Source of the DNA: DATJKD01 sp963728295 | GTDB lineage: Bacteria; Pseudomonadota; Gammaproteobacteria; Steroidobacterales; Steroidobacteraceae | Assembly (NCBI GenBank): GCA_963728295.1 | Contig: CAVSKB010000013.1 | Coordinates: 119,406 to 183,405 of the forward strand | DNA length: 64,000 nucleotides | Direction of reading: 5' to 3' | Part shown: positions 17,777-26,695 of the stretch, one piece after another | Layout: each line of letters starts with the position of its first letter | How positions within the stretch are numbered: the first letter of the stretch is position 1 | Notes under the pieces: model-generated | The model's input: only the letters and a program-made list of their open reading frames with translations | The model's database searches: none | Told to the model about the DNA's origin: nothing | Program-made: the position numbers and the translations under genes

Positions 17777-19093
17777 TCAGGCGGCGCGCAAGGCCTCCGT
17801 CACGGGCAGCCGCGCCGCGCGCAGCGCCGGGAAGAGGCCGCCCACGAGGCCGATACCGAGTGCCCACTTGAGCCCGTTCCACAGCAGCTCGGGCGAGACT
17901 TTGAACTGGAACATCACCTGGCTGAAGTTCGAGCCGAGAGTTGCGGCGGTGTAGCCGTTGAAGACGATCCAGGCGATCGCGCCGCCGATCACGCCGCCGA
18001 GCAGGGCGAGCAGCATGGTCTCGAGTATTACGGCCACCACGACCGGCAGACCGCGGAACCCGATCGCGCGCATCGTCGCGATCTCTCGCGCGCGGCCGGC
18101 TACGGCTGCGTACATGGTATTGAGTGCTCCGAAGACCGCGCCGATGGCCATGATGGTACCGATCACGATGCCCAGTATCTTCAGGAATCGAGTGAGGTTC
18201 TCGGACTGCCTGGAGTAGTAGTGCTGCGTGGTGTCGACATCCAGCTTGAGACGGGGATCGGCCGCCATCGCCGCCTTGAGCTGGGCGAATCCGCCGTTGC
18301 CGGCGAGCTTTGCCGTCACGGACTGAAACGCGGTAAGGCGGTAGGTGTTGGCAACGGTCTCGCTGTCCGCCCACAACTCCGAGTCGTGCGAGTCGCCGGA
18401 CGCGAAAGTGCCGACCACCGTCCAGAGGTTGTTAGCGAGCTCGACCTGATTGCCGACCTCGAGACCTACGTATTGTTTCTTCGCGCCCTGGCCGACCACC
18501 AGCTCGCGCATGCCGGGATTGAACCTGCGCCCGGCAATCACCCTGACCTGCGGGCGCAGCTCCCAGGCGTTCGGGCCGACGCCGCGCAGCTGCGCGTTGG
18601 CATCCGTACCGTCGGCCTTGGTCACCATGTTCACCACTTGCGACAGTTCCGGGGACACCAGCGGCCGGCCGTCCTTGCCGCGGGCGATGCCGGCGAGGTT
18701 TCCGATCAGCGGTATCTGGTCGCGGGTGATAATCGAGTTCGTCTCGGACTGCGATCCGCCACGCAGGACGATTGCACTGGCGTCGTCGCCCGTGGTGCTG
18801 AGCGTCGCTTCGAACCCCTCTGCCATCGCGAGCAGCGCGACCAGAACACCGACCACGCCCGCTATCCCGACCACGATGACGGCGGACGCGCCCCAGCGCT
18901 GCGGAAGGCTTGCGACTCCCATCTGCGACGCGGCTATTGCGAGCCGGCCCTGGTGTGTCAGTGCAAGCCACAGGGCCAGCCCGACCGCAATGGCGAGTAT
19001 TGCGTACCAGGGCAGGACCGCCCAGGCCGCGAGTCCGGCCGCGAGCGCGAGCACGACGCCGAGGTTGCCGAGGCCTTTCTTGATTCGTTCCAT
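17777..19093 (-). CDS. ABC transporter permease, FtsX/MacB type (second of two)
   Basis: An intact 438-residue inner-membrane protein. After a pair of N-terminal hydrophobic stretches (ALAAGLAAWAVLPWYAILAI), it has the FtsX/MacB layout: one helix (VIVVGIAGVVGVLVALLAMA), a large periplasmic domain of about 200 residues, then three helices (FLKILGIVIGTIMAIGAVFG, VAVILETMLLALLGGVIGGA, ALGIGLVGGLFPALRAARLP). The ending PVTEALRAA is typical. Such permeases do not form a normal channel but pass mechanical force to a periplasmic adaptor. A GAGGGG ribosome site precedes the ATG. It acts with the preceding permease, ATPase and adaptor genes. Confidence 0.88.
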   Translation of the reverse strand: MERIKKGLGNLGVVLALAAGLAAWAVLPWYAILAIAVGLALWLALTHQGRLAIAASQMGVASLPQRWGASAVIVVGIAGVVGVLVALLAMAEGFEATLSTTGDDASAIVLRGGSQSETNSIITRDQIPLIGNLAGIARGKDGRPLVSPELSQVVNMVTKADGTDANAQLRGVGPNAWELRPQVRVIAGRRFNPGMRELVVGQGAKKQYVGLEVGNQVELANNLWTVVGTFASGDSHDSELWADSETVANTYRLTAFQSVTAKLAGNGGFAQLKAAMAADPRLKLDVDTTQHYYSRQSENLTRFLKILGIVIGTIMAIGAVFGALNTMYAAVAGRAREIATMRAIGFRGLPVVVAVILETMLLALLGGVIGGAIAWIVFNGYTAATLGSNFSQVMFQFKVSPELLWNGLKWALGIGLVGGLFPALRAARLPVTEALRAA

Positions 19094-19105
19094 CGAAACA
19101 ACCCC

Positions 19106-20267
19106 TCAACGGCCAGCCAGTGCGTCGACGATATTGAGACGCATGGCGCGCAGAGCTGGCTGCGCGCCAACGACGATACCGAGGCCGACCATCAGGGCGA
19201 GGCCCAGCAGCCAGGTCGCGGGCGGAACAGTACCGAGCTGGATCGCGCCGCCGCTCGCGGCACTTACCGCCGGCATCAGCAGCGTCGCAATGGCGAGGCC
19301 GATCGCTCCGCCGATCACGATCAGAATGATCGACTCCATCAGCACCAGCCAGAGCACGCTGCCGTTGCTGAAGCCAATGGTCTTCAGCACGGCGAGCTCC
19401 GGGATGCGCTCGCGTACGGCCTGCGCCATGGTGTTGCCGGCCAGCAGGAGCAGCGTGAAGAAGACCGCACTCATGACCGCGGTGACGATCAGGCCAATGT
19501 CTCCGATCTGCTTGAAGAACGCCTGGTTGAACGCCTGTTCGGTCTGGGTCTTGGTCTCGCGATCGGAGTTCTCGGACATGGCATCGATCGCCTTGGCAAC
19601 CTGCGTTGCCTTACTGGCGTCGTCGAGGTCGAGCACGTACCAGTGAACCTGGCCCTTGATGAAGTCGTTCGCCTCGTCGAAGTACTTCCAGTGGAACATC
19701 ATCTGCCGCTCTTCTCCCGCGCGCTTCTTGTCCGCGAGCTTGAAGATGCCGACCAGCTTGAAGGTCCAGTCGTTGCTGCCGCGTGGTCGGCCAGATCGTG
19801 GCCTGCAGCGGGATCGTCGTCGCCGATCTTCCAGCCGAACTGCTTCGCAAGCGCTTCGCCGACGACGGCACCCGATGCGCTCCGAGTTGAACGCCTCGAG
19901 CTGCTCGGGCGGCAGCGCGTACTCCGGATACAGCTCCATGAAGCCGGGCCCGACCGCGTAGTTGGCAAAGAAGTTCTTCGGATCCTGGTAGATGCCGCCG
20001 AACCACTGTCGCGTAGGAAACATTGGCGACCCCGGCGGTCGACTCGATCTGCGTCAGCAGGCTGTACGGAAGCGACTGCGTGATCGACAGCTTCGAGGTC
20101 GTGATGAGGCGGTCGTAACCCTCGACATTGGCGCTGGAGTTGAACGACACGCGCACCGCGTCGAGCATGCCAAAGAGCAGGAAAGCCGCGACGACGGAAA
20201 GCAGCGTCAGGAGCGTCCGCGTCTTGCTCCGAAACAGCGCCGCCCAGATCAGGTGCAGGTACTTCAT
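19106..20267 (-). CDS. ABC transporter permease, FtsX/MacB type (first of two; about four frame breaks)
   Basis: A permease of about 388 residues. It begins MKYLHLIWAALFRSKTRTLL with a helix LLSVVAAFLLFGMLDAVRV, has a periplasmic domain, and ends with helices IGLIVTAVMSAVFFTLLLLA, LVLMESIILIVIGGAIGLAI and LLGLALMVGLGIVVGAQPAL, then MRLNIVDALAGR. The periplasmic part is split across three frames (changes near 20010, 19875, 19820 and 19785). Piecing the frames together gives VSYA...WFGGIYQDP, GAVVGEALAKQFGWKIGD, TIPLQATIWPTTR and GSNDWTFKLVG in order, so the gene is complete apart from indels. It starts 16 bases after the ATPase gene. Confidence 0.83.
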
Positions 20268-20283
20268 CGTCGATAACTCCGTG

Positions 20284-20976
20284 TCAGGCGGCGTTGCGCA
20301 CCTGTTCGGCGAGCGTGCCCTTGTCGAGATGCAGGGTGTGCGTCGCGTATTCCGCGGCCTTCGGGTCGTGCGTGACCATCATGATGGTCTTGCCGTGCTC
20401 GCGGTTGAGCTGCTGCAGCAAGGTCAGGATTTCCTCCGCGGACTGGCGGTCGAGGTCGCCGGTCGGCTCATCGCAGATCAGCAGGGTCGGGTCCGAGACG
20501 ATGGCCCGCGCGATGGCCACGCGCTGCTGCTGGCCACCGGAAAGCTCCGAGGGGCGGTGCTTGGCGCGGTCGCCGAGACCGACCAGTTCGAGCGCGATCC
20601 CCGCGTTGCGCTTGCGCTGGGCGGCCGAGAGCTTGGTAAGCAGCAGCGGCAGCTCGACGTTCTTCTGGGCGGTAAGGGTCGGCATCAGGTTGTAGAACTG
20701 GAAGACGAAGCCGACGTTGTGACTGCGCCATTGCGCGAGCTGTCCGCCGGTCATGCGATCGATGCGCTGTCCCGCGACTTCGATCTCGCCCGCGGTCGGC
20801 GAATCGAGCCCGCCGATCAGGTTGAGCAGGGTCGTCTTGCCCGAGCCGGAAGGGCCCATCAGCGCGACGAAATCGCCCTTGTCGATGTCGAGATCGATGC
20901 CGTGCAGCACGTCGATCGTCTCCGGGCCGCGTTGGTAGGTCTTGTGAAGGTTACGGAGCGAAACCAGCGTAGCCAT
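20284..20976 (-). CDS. ABC transporter ATP-binding protein (LolD/MacB-type)
   Basis: A 230-residue ATPase. Walker A is GPSGSGKTTLLN, the Q-loop lies in FVFQFYNLMP, the signature is ELSGGQQQRVAIARA, Walker B is LLICDEPTGDLD and the switch His is in MMVTHDPKAA. This set is typical of the MacB/LolD/FtsE branch, which powers FtsX-type permeases. The ATG at 20976 is preferred over the one at 20982 because GAGG sits about eight bases before it. It lies between the adaptor gene and the first permease, forming a four-gene exporter operon. Confidence 0.93.
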   Translation of the reverse strand: MATLVSLRNLHKTYQRGPETIDVLHGIDLDIDKGDFVALMGPSGSGKTTLLNLIGGLDSPTAGEIEVAGQRIDRMTGGQLAQWRSHNVGFVFQFYNLMPTLTAQKNVELPLLLTKLSAAQRKRNAGIALELVGLGDRAKHRPSELSGGQQQRVAIARAIVSDPTLLICDEPTGDLDRQSAEEILTLLQQLNREHGKTIMMVTHDPKAAEYATHTLHLDKGTLAEQVRNAA

Positions 20977-21016
20977 CGTCATACCTCGATAAGAGCAGTG
21001 GGCCGGGTGCGGTGCG

Positions 21017-22276
21017 TCAGTCGGCTGCGGCATCGTCGGCGGTCGCAGCGGCGATACGCACGCGCTCGCCGTCGGCCAGGTCCTTGGGCGGATCCAGCAC
21101 CACCGTGTCTCCGCCGGCGAGCCCGTCGAGCACCTCGCGGTCATCGCCCAGCTTTCGACCGAGCCTGAGCGCGCGTTGCGAGACTTTCTCGTCGTCGACG
21201 ACGAAGGCGACGTCCTTGCCATCGCGCGAGGCGATCGCCGCGGCGGGCGCGAGCACACCAGGCGCCTCGGCGACTGCCGGGGCAGGACGGGAGGGCTCGA
21301 GGAAACTCACCCGCACACCCATGTCCGGCACGATGCGCGGATCCTTGACCTTGAGCGCGATCCGCACCTTGACGGTGGCCTTGCCGCGGTCGGCGGCGGG
21401 AATGATTGCGATCACCTCGGCGGGGATCTTCCAGTCCGGGTAGGCGTTGAGCGTCGCCTCGACCGGCATCTTCGGTTGGACGCGGCCGATGAACGCTTCT
21501 CCGACTTCGACTTCGACTTCGAGCGAGTCCATGTCGACGATCGTGCCGATGCCGGTGCGCGTGAAGCCGCCGCCCGCGGAAAGCGGCGAGACGATCTCGC
21601 CAGGCTGCGCGGCCTTGGCGATCACCACCCCGGAAAACGGCGCGCGCACGATGGTGTTGTCGATGTCCTGTTCGGTGATGCGAAGCTGGCTCTGCGCCAC
21701 TTGCGCGTTCTGCTCCGCGGTGGCGAGTTGTGCGCGCAGGGCGTCGCGCTCCGCGATCGCCTGGTCGTGCTGCGACGTCGACACGAGCTTTTCCTTCACC
21801 AGCCGATCCATGCGCACGGCATTTGCCTCGGCTTCGTTGAGCTGCGCCCGCACGCTGCCGATCTCGCTTCGGGCCGCTGCTACCTGCGAGGCGGCGAGGG
21901 CGCGTTGCGCATTGGCATCGACCGGATCGAGCCTGGCCATGACGTCGCCGGCCGCAACCTTCTGGCCTTCCTCGATCATCACCTCCAGCACCTTGCCGGT
22001 GACCTTCGACGACACCGTCGCCATGCGCCGCGCTACGACATAACCCGTCGCGTCGAGCACGGAAGCGTTGCCGCTTCCACCGCCGATCGCTACGACCTGC
22101 GCCGTCTGCACCTCTACGGCATCGTCGCGGCCGAACAGCGCCCAGGCCCCGATCGCGAGCGCGAGCACGGCCGCGCCGATGCCGAGCGTGAGCCAGAGGC
22201 CGCGGCGCGATGACGCCGGCGCCGGCGCGCCGCGATCGATACGCAGCTCATTCAGCAGGTCAGCAGCCTTGTTCAT
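21017..22276 (-). CDS. Periplasmic adaptor (membrane fusion) protein, MacA/HlyD-like
   Basis: About 419 residues. One N-terminal membrane anchor (LWLTLGIGAAVLALAIGAWA), then the lipoyl-like half-motif (GYVVARRMATVSSKVTGKVL and NTIVRAPFSGVVIAKAAQPG) enclosing a coiled-coil hairpin of about 100 residues (ALAASQVAAARSEIGSVRAQ onward), and C-terminal beta-barrel segments. This is the architecture of adaptors that link an inner-membrane ABC pump to an outer-membrane channel. No TolC-like gene is nearby. The ATG at 22276 (MNKAADLLNELRIDRG) fits the family; 29 further in-frame codons upstream look unlikely. Substrate unknown: lipid, peptide or antibiotic are all possible. Confidence 0.88.
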   Translation of the reverse strand: MNKAADLLNELRIDRGAPAPASSRRGLWLTLGIGAAVLALAIGAWALFGRDDAVEVQTAQVVAIGGGSGNASVLDATGYVVARRMATVSSKVTGKVLEVMIEEGQKVAAGDVMARLDPVDANAQRALAASQVAAARSEIGSVRAQLNEAEANAVRMDRLVKEKLVSTSQHDQAIAERDALRAQLATAEQNAQVAQSQLRITEQDIDNTIVRAPFSGVVIAKAAQPGEIVSPLSAGGGFTRTGIGTIVDMDSLEVEVEVGEAFIGRVQPKMPVEATLNAYPDWKIPAEVIAIIPAADRGKATVKVRIALKVKDPRIVPDMGVRVSFLEPSRPAPAVAEAPGVLAPAAAIASRDGKDVAFVVDDEKVSQRALRLGRKLGDDREVLDGLAGGDTVVLDPPKDLADGERVRIAAATADDAAAD

Positions 22277-22447
22277 CCGGTCAGCGTGTTTTGTAAAGTC
22301 GACCAGTTTGCCCGCGGACGCGTTAATTCGCCACCTCGCTGGTGACGGGTTTGGCGCGTTCACGCATACTCATCTAGTCGAAGGTCGGCTGCCCGAATCG
22401 ACAGGTGACGAGCCTGGCGGTTGGCGGCTACGAGGGAGCATAAGGGG

Positions 22448-23226
22448 ATGGGACAACGCTGGGCCAGCGTCGCGGGCGCGAGCGCGCGATCGGCCCCTTT
22501 GCAGCTCTCACTGCTGTCCGCACGCGGCGAGCAGTCTGGCTGGGACGTCCGGATCAGCCGTCGGGCCCGTCGGCTGTCGATGCGCGTTTTTCCGGGCGGG
22601 CGTGTCGAAGTCGTCGTACCGCCGGGGGTCGGGATCCCGGCGATCGAGCGGTTCGTGGCGCGTCATCGCGACTGGGCGGAACGCCGCTCGCGTGAATTCG
22701 CGCCGGCGGCGCCCGGCGAGGCGGAGACGAGGCCCGAGCGAGTGGAGCTCGCCGTGCTCGGACGGAGCTGGTCGATCGAGTACGAACAGGGCCGCGTGCG
22801 TCGCGTGCGCGAGCACGAGTCGAGCAAGCTTCTCGTCCGCGTGGCGGACCCGGCGGACCGGCTGCAGGTGAGCGCCGCATTGCTTTCCTGGCTCGGTGAG
22901 CGCGCATCGGAATATCTGCCGCGCCTGCTTGCGACGCTGTCCTTCGAAACCGGCATCGACTATCGCCAGGTACAGTTGCGCCGTCAGCGCACCCGATGGG
23001 GCAGTTGCTCAGCGAACGGCACGATCAGCCTGAACGTCTGCCTCATGTTTCAACGCCCCGACAGTCGCACGGTACCTGCTGGTCCACGAGCTTTGTCATC
23101 GCCGGCACATGAACCACTCGCAGCGCTTCTGGGGCCTGGTGGAAGGATTCGAGCCGCAATGGCGCGCGCTCGATGCCGAGCTGCTGGCGGGCTGGCGGCG
23201 CGTGCCCGCGCTGGGTGTTCCCATGA
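22448..23226 (+). CDS. YgjP-type (DUF45) M48-like metallopeptidase (frame break)
   Basis: A protein of about 259 residues of the YgjP family. The N-terminal part has WDVRISRRARRLSMRVFPGG and IERFVARHRDWAERR. A conserved RTRWGSCSANGTISLNVCLM precedes the zinc site. The frame changes near 23060; the next frame gives YLLVHELCHRRHMNHSQRFW, where HELCH is the variant HExxH zinc motif and the later His is a ligand. The second frame runs on without a stop into tryptophan dioxygenase. A further indel near 23210 would put a TGA at 23224-23226 overlapping the next ATG (ATGA) and give the usual family ending WRRVPAW. Cellular role unknown for this family. Confidence 0.78.
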
Positions 23227-24080
23227 CCCGGGACAAGGCGCCCGACGCAGGGGCGCTCGAGGCCGAACGCGAAGGCGTCTACTGGGACCTGGGCGAGTCG
23301 ATCAGCTACGGCGAATACCTGCAGCTGGACCGCGTGCTTTCCGCCCAGCGCCCGCAGTCGCTGCATCACGACGAGATGCTTTTCATCGTCATCCACCAGG
23401 CGACCGAGCTCTGGCTGAAGCTCTGCATACACGAGCTGATTGCCGCGATCGATCACGTGCGTCGTGACGTGCTCGGGCCGGCCTTCAAGATGCTCGCGCG
23501 GGTCGCCCGCGTGCAGGCGCAACTGACCCAATCCTGGGACGTGCTGGCGACGATGACACCGTCGGACTATTCGGCGTTCCGCAACCAGCTCGGCAAGTCT
23601 TCGGGCTTCCAGTCGTACCAGTACCGGATGCTCGAATTCCTGATCGGCAACAAGAACCCGGCAACCATCGAGGTCTATCGACGCGTGCCGGAGGTGTACG
23701 AGCGGCTCGAAAAGGCGCTGCGAACACCGAGTCTCTACGACGAGAGTCTCCGGTTGCTGAGTCGCCGTGGCTACGAGATTCCCGCCGAGTACCTGGACCG
23801 CGACTGGACCCAGCCGTATGTCGCGAGCAAGGGTGTGGCGGCTGCCTGGCTCGCCGTGTACCACAACGCGACGGAGCACTGGGACCTGTACGAGCTTGCC
23901 GAGAAGCTCGTTGACCTCGATCACCAGTTCCAGCTCTGGCGCTTCAGCCACATGAAGACCGTCGAGCGGATCATCGGCTACAAGCGGGGCACCGGCGGCA
24001 CGAGCGGTGTGGCTTACCTGTCCAAGCTGCTCGAGCTGCGGTTTTTCCCGGAGCTCTGGACCGTCCGCACGGCGATGTGA
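23223..24080 (+). CDS. kynA: Tryptophan 2,3-dioxygenase
   Basis: An intact heme enzyme of about 285 residues that opens the indole ring of tryptophan to N-formylkynurenine, the first step of the kynurenine route. Motifs: SISYGEYLQLDRVLSAQ, HHDEMLFIVIHQATELWLKL, SGFQSYQYRMLEFLIGN, WRFSHMKTVERIIG with the proximal heme His, and GTGGTSGVAYL, which closes over the substrate. The start at 23223 (MTRDKAPDAGA) is inferred because upstream in-frame codons belong to the metallopeptidase. No kynureninase or formamidase gene is adjacent. It is followed 12 bases later by DAHP synthase, an unusual pairing of tryptophan breakdown with aromatic synthesis. Confidence 0.93.
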   Translation: MTRDKAPDAGALEAEREGVYWDLGESISYGEYLQLDRVLSAQRPQSLHHDEMLFIVIHQATELWLKLCIHELIAAIDHVRRDVLGPAFKMLARVARVQAQLTQSWDVLATMTPSDYSAFRNQLGKSSGFQSYQYRMLEFLIGNKNPATIEVYRRVPEVYERLEKALRTPSLYDESLRLLSRRGYEIPAEYLDRDWTQPYVASKGVAAAWLAVYHNATEHWDLYELAEKLVDLDHQFQLWRFSHMKTVERIIGYKRGTGGTSGVAYLSKLLELRFFPELWTVRTAM

Positions 24081-24092
24081 GACCGTGTCGCC

Positions 24093-25176
24093 ATGACCGA
24101 GCGGCTGCACAACGTCAACGTCCTGTCGAGCGAACTGCTGCCGACGCCGGAGGCGGTCAAGCAGGCCCTGCCGCTGCCGGCAGCGGCGGAGGAATTCGTT
24201 TATCGCAGCCGCGGTGCGCTGCGACGGCATTCTCGATCGCGAGGATCCGCGGCTCTTCGTGGTGGTCGGGCCCTGCTCGATCCACGACCCCGCCGCCGCG
24301 CGAGAGTACGCGCTCAGATTGCGGACGCTGGCCGAACGAGTGAGCCGCACCCTTTTCGTGCTGATGCGGGTCTACTTCGAAAAGCCGCGGACGACCATTG
24401 GCTGGAAAGGCCTGATCAACGACCCGGACATGGACGACTCCTTCCGTATCGAGAAGGGGATCCACATCGCGCGCGCGTTGCTGCTCGAGCTGGCCGCGAC
24501 CGGCGTTCCGGCCGCGACCGAGGCGCTCGATCCGATCATGCCCCAGTACCTGTCGGAGCTCATCACCTGGACTGCCATTGGTGCCCGGACCACGGAATCG
24601 CAGACCCATCGCGAAATGGCGAGCGGGCTTTCAACTCCCGTCGGCTTCAAGAACGGGACCGACGGTTCCCTGGAGGTGGCGATCAACGCGCTGCAGTCGG
24701 CGCGCCACCCGCATCACTTTCTCGGCATCACCCAGCAGGGCAACTCCGCGGTATTCCGCACGCGGGGCAATGACTATGGTCACATCGTGCTGCGCGGTGG
24801 GGGCGGCCGGACAAACTACGATTCCGTCAGCATCGCGCTTTGCGAGCGCGAGCTGGAGCAGGCGCGACTCCCGGTCAACATCGTGGTCGACTGCAGCCAC
24901 GGCAATTCGGCCAAGGATCCCGCCCTGCAGCCGCTTGTGGCGGAGAACATCGGCAACCAGGTCCTCGAAGGCAATCGCTCGATCGTCGGGCTCATGCTGG
25001 AGAGCAACCTCAACTGGGGCACTCAGCCCATACCCGCGGATCGCGCGGCGCTCAAGTACGGCGTGTCGATCACGGACGCCTGCATCGACTGGGCGACGAC
25101 CGAGGGCTTGCTGGTAGCGCTCGACACTCGCCTGCGTTCCGCGCCGCGCTTCGCCCGGAGCACGGCGGCGGCCTGA
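24093..25176 (+). CDS. 3-deoxy-7-phosphoheptulonate (DAHP) synthase, class I (one frame break)
   Basis: A type I-alpha DAHP synthase of about 360 residues that joins phosphoenolpyruvate and erythrose-4-phosphate at the head of the shikimate pathway. The first 42 residues (MTERLHNVNVLSSELLPTPE ...) are in one frame; the frame changes near 24215-24228. The rest holds DPRLFVVVGPCSIHD, LMRVYFEKPRTTIGWKGLIN, GARTTESQTHREMASGLS, GFKNGTDGS, the metal His region QSARHPHHFLGI and IVVDCSHGNSAKDP. It aligns with AroF/AroG/AroH; which amino acid inhibits it cannot be read. The break lies in a housekeeping enzyme and is probably a sequence error. Confidence 0.92.
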
Positions 25177-25207
25177 AGCATTTGTTTTTTACCCGGAGGA
25201 CGGAACC

Positions 25208-25690
25208 ATGACGATCAAAGTAGGAGACAAGATGCCGGCGGGGGTGCTTACGCACATGACCAAGGACGGGCCGCAGAAGATCAGCACCGAGCAGCTGTTC
25301 AGCGGCAAGAAAGTCGTTCTCTTCTCGGTCCCGGGGGCATTTACACCGACCTGCGACGCGAAGCATCTGCCGGGGTATCTCCAGCAGGCCGATGCGCTGA
25401 AGGCCAAGGGCATCGACACCATCGCGTGCATGGCGGTCAACGATGTCTTCGTGATGAACGCGTGGGGCAAGGCTTCGAATGTCGGCGACAAAGTGCTGAT
25501 GCTGGCCGACGGCAACGCCGAATACTCAAAAGCGCTGGGTCTGGAGCTCAACGCAAGCGGGTTCGGCATGGGCATTCGCGGGCAGCGGTTCGCGATCTAC
25601 GCCGACAACGGTGTCGTGAAAGGTCTCCACGTCGAGGGGCCCGGCGAGTTCAAGGTATCGAGCGCCGAGCACGTGCTCAGTACGCTGTGA
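25208..25690 (+). CDS. Peroxiredoxin, Prx5 type
   Basis: An intact 160-residue thiol peroxidase. The peroxidatic cysteine is in VPGAFTPTCDAKHLPGY, a typical Prx5/type-II signature with the supporting Thr and Pro; the conserved Arg is in RGQRFAIYAD. Residues such as MAVNDVFVMNAWGKA complete the family pattern. It reduces hydrogen peroxide and alkyl hydroperoxides using thioredoxin or glutaredoxin/glutathione. A strong GGAGG (25195-25199) sits eight bases before the ATG, the best ribosome site in this part of the window. It ends at a hairpin shared with convergent etfA. Confidence 0.94.
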   Translation: MTIKVGDKMPAGVLTHMTKDGPQKISTEQLFSGKKVVLFSVPGAFTPTCDAKHLPGYLQQADALKAKGIDTIACMAVNDVFVMNAWGKASNVGDKVLMLADGNAEYSKALGLELNASGFGMGIRGQRFAIYADNGVVKGLHVEGPGEFKVSSAEHVLSTL

Positions 25691-25712
25691 CCCGTCCCTG
25701 ATCGACCGGACA

Positions 25713-25740
25713 GGCTCGGTGCCCGAAAGGGCTCCGAGCC
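25713..25740. terminator. GAAA-capped hairpin between convergent genes
   Basis: GGCTCGG (25713-25719) pairs with CCGAGCC (25734-25740). Inside, GCCC and GGGC close a GAAA tetraloop, leaving one T:T mismatch. It lies between the peroxiredoxin gene and etfA, which converge. No T run follows on either strand, so efficiency as an intrinsic terminator is uncertain, although the stem is long and stable. Confidence 0.6.
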
Positions 25741-25749
25741 TTCACGCGC

Positions 25750-26695
25750 TCAGGTGCCGAGCTGTTTCTCCAGCTCAGGAACAATCTTGAACAGGTCGCC
25801 GACCAGACCGAAGTCGGCGATCTCGAAGATCGGTGCCTCGGAATCCTTGTTGATAGCGACGATCGTCCGCGCGTCCTTTATCCCCGTCATGTGCTGGATC
25901 GCGCCCGAGATACCGATTGCGACATAGAGCTCTGGCGCGATGATCTTGCCGGTCTGCCCGACCTGCATCTCGTTCGGCACATAACCCGCGTCGACCGCGG
26001 CGCGTGATGCTCCGACTGCGGCGCCGAGCCGGTCGGCCAGGCTGTAGATGATCTTGAAGTTCTCGCCGCTGCCGAGCGCCCGCCCGCCGCTTACGACGCG
26101 GCGCGCGCTCTGCAGATCGGGGCGCCCAGGCTTGGCGGCTGAGCGATCGATAAAACGCGTGTGACCGGGGAGTGGTACGTCGAGCGTGACGGGTCTCGAC
26201 CGAGGCGTTGCCGCCCGTGGCCGCCGCCTCGAACGAGGCCACTCGCACCGTTGCGACTACCTTTGCATCGGCCGGCGCGTCGATCGTAAGGATGGCGTTA
26301 CCGGCGTAAATCGGTCGCTTGAAGCGGTGCGGGCCTTCCACCGCCATCACGTCGCTCGCCTGGTTGACCCCGAGCAGGCCCGCGACTCGCGGCATCAGAT
26401 CCTTGCCGAAGGTCGTCGAGGGGCCGAAGACGTGAGTGTAATTCGCCGCAAGCTTGGCGATCTGCGGGGCAAGCACGGCGGCAATCGGCTCGGCATTCGC
26501 CGGGTTGTCCACGCGCAACACGGTGCGCACTCCGCTGAGGCCGGCCGCCTCCTGTGCGACGCTCGCGCCGTCGGCCGCGAAAACGACGACGTCGATCGCG
26601 GCGCCGGAGATCGTCGCGGCGCAGGCCACGCACTTGGCCGTGCTCGGATTCAGCTTGCCGCCCAGGTGCTCGGCAACAACCAGTACGGTGCTCAT
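25750..26695 (-). CDS. etfA: Electron transfer flavoprotein alpha subunit (one frame break)
   Basis: About 314 residues. The N-terminal domain begins MSTVLVVAEHLGGKLNPSTA. The C-terminal FAD-binding domain contains VVSGGRALGSGENF, VGQTGKIIAPELYVAIGISG and AIQHMTGIKDARTIVAINKD, ending DLFKIVPELEKQLGT. The frame changes near 26195, between VASFEAAATGGNASVETR and VTLDVPLPGHTRFID, and the two parts join into one normal subunit. With EtfB it carries electrons from acyl-CoA and other dehydrogenases to the ETF:quinone oxidoreductase. The start codon overlaps the etfB stop (TGATG). Confidence 0.92.
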
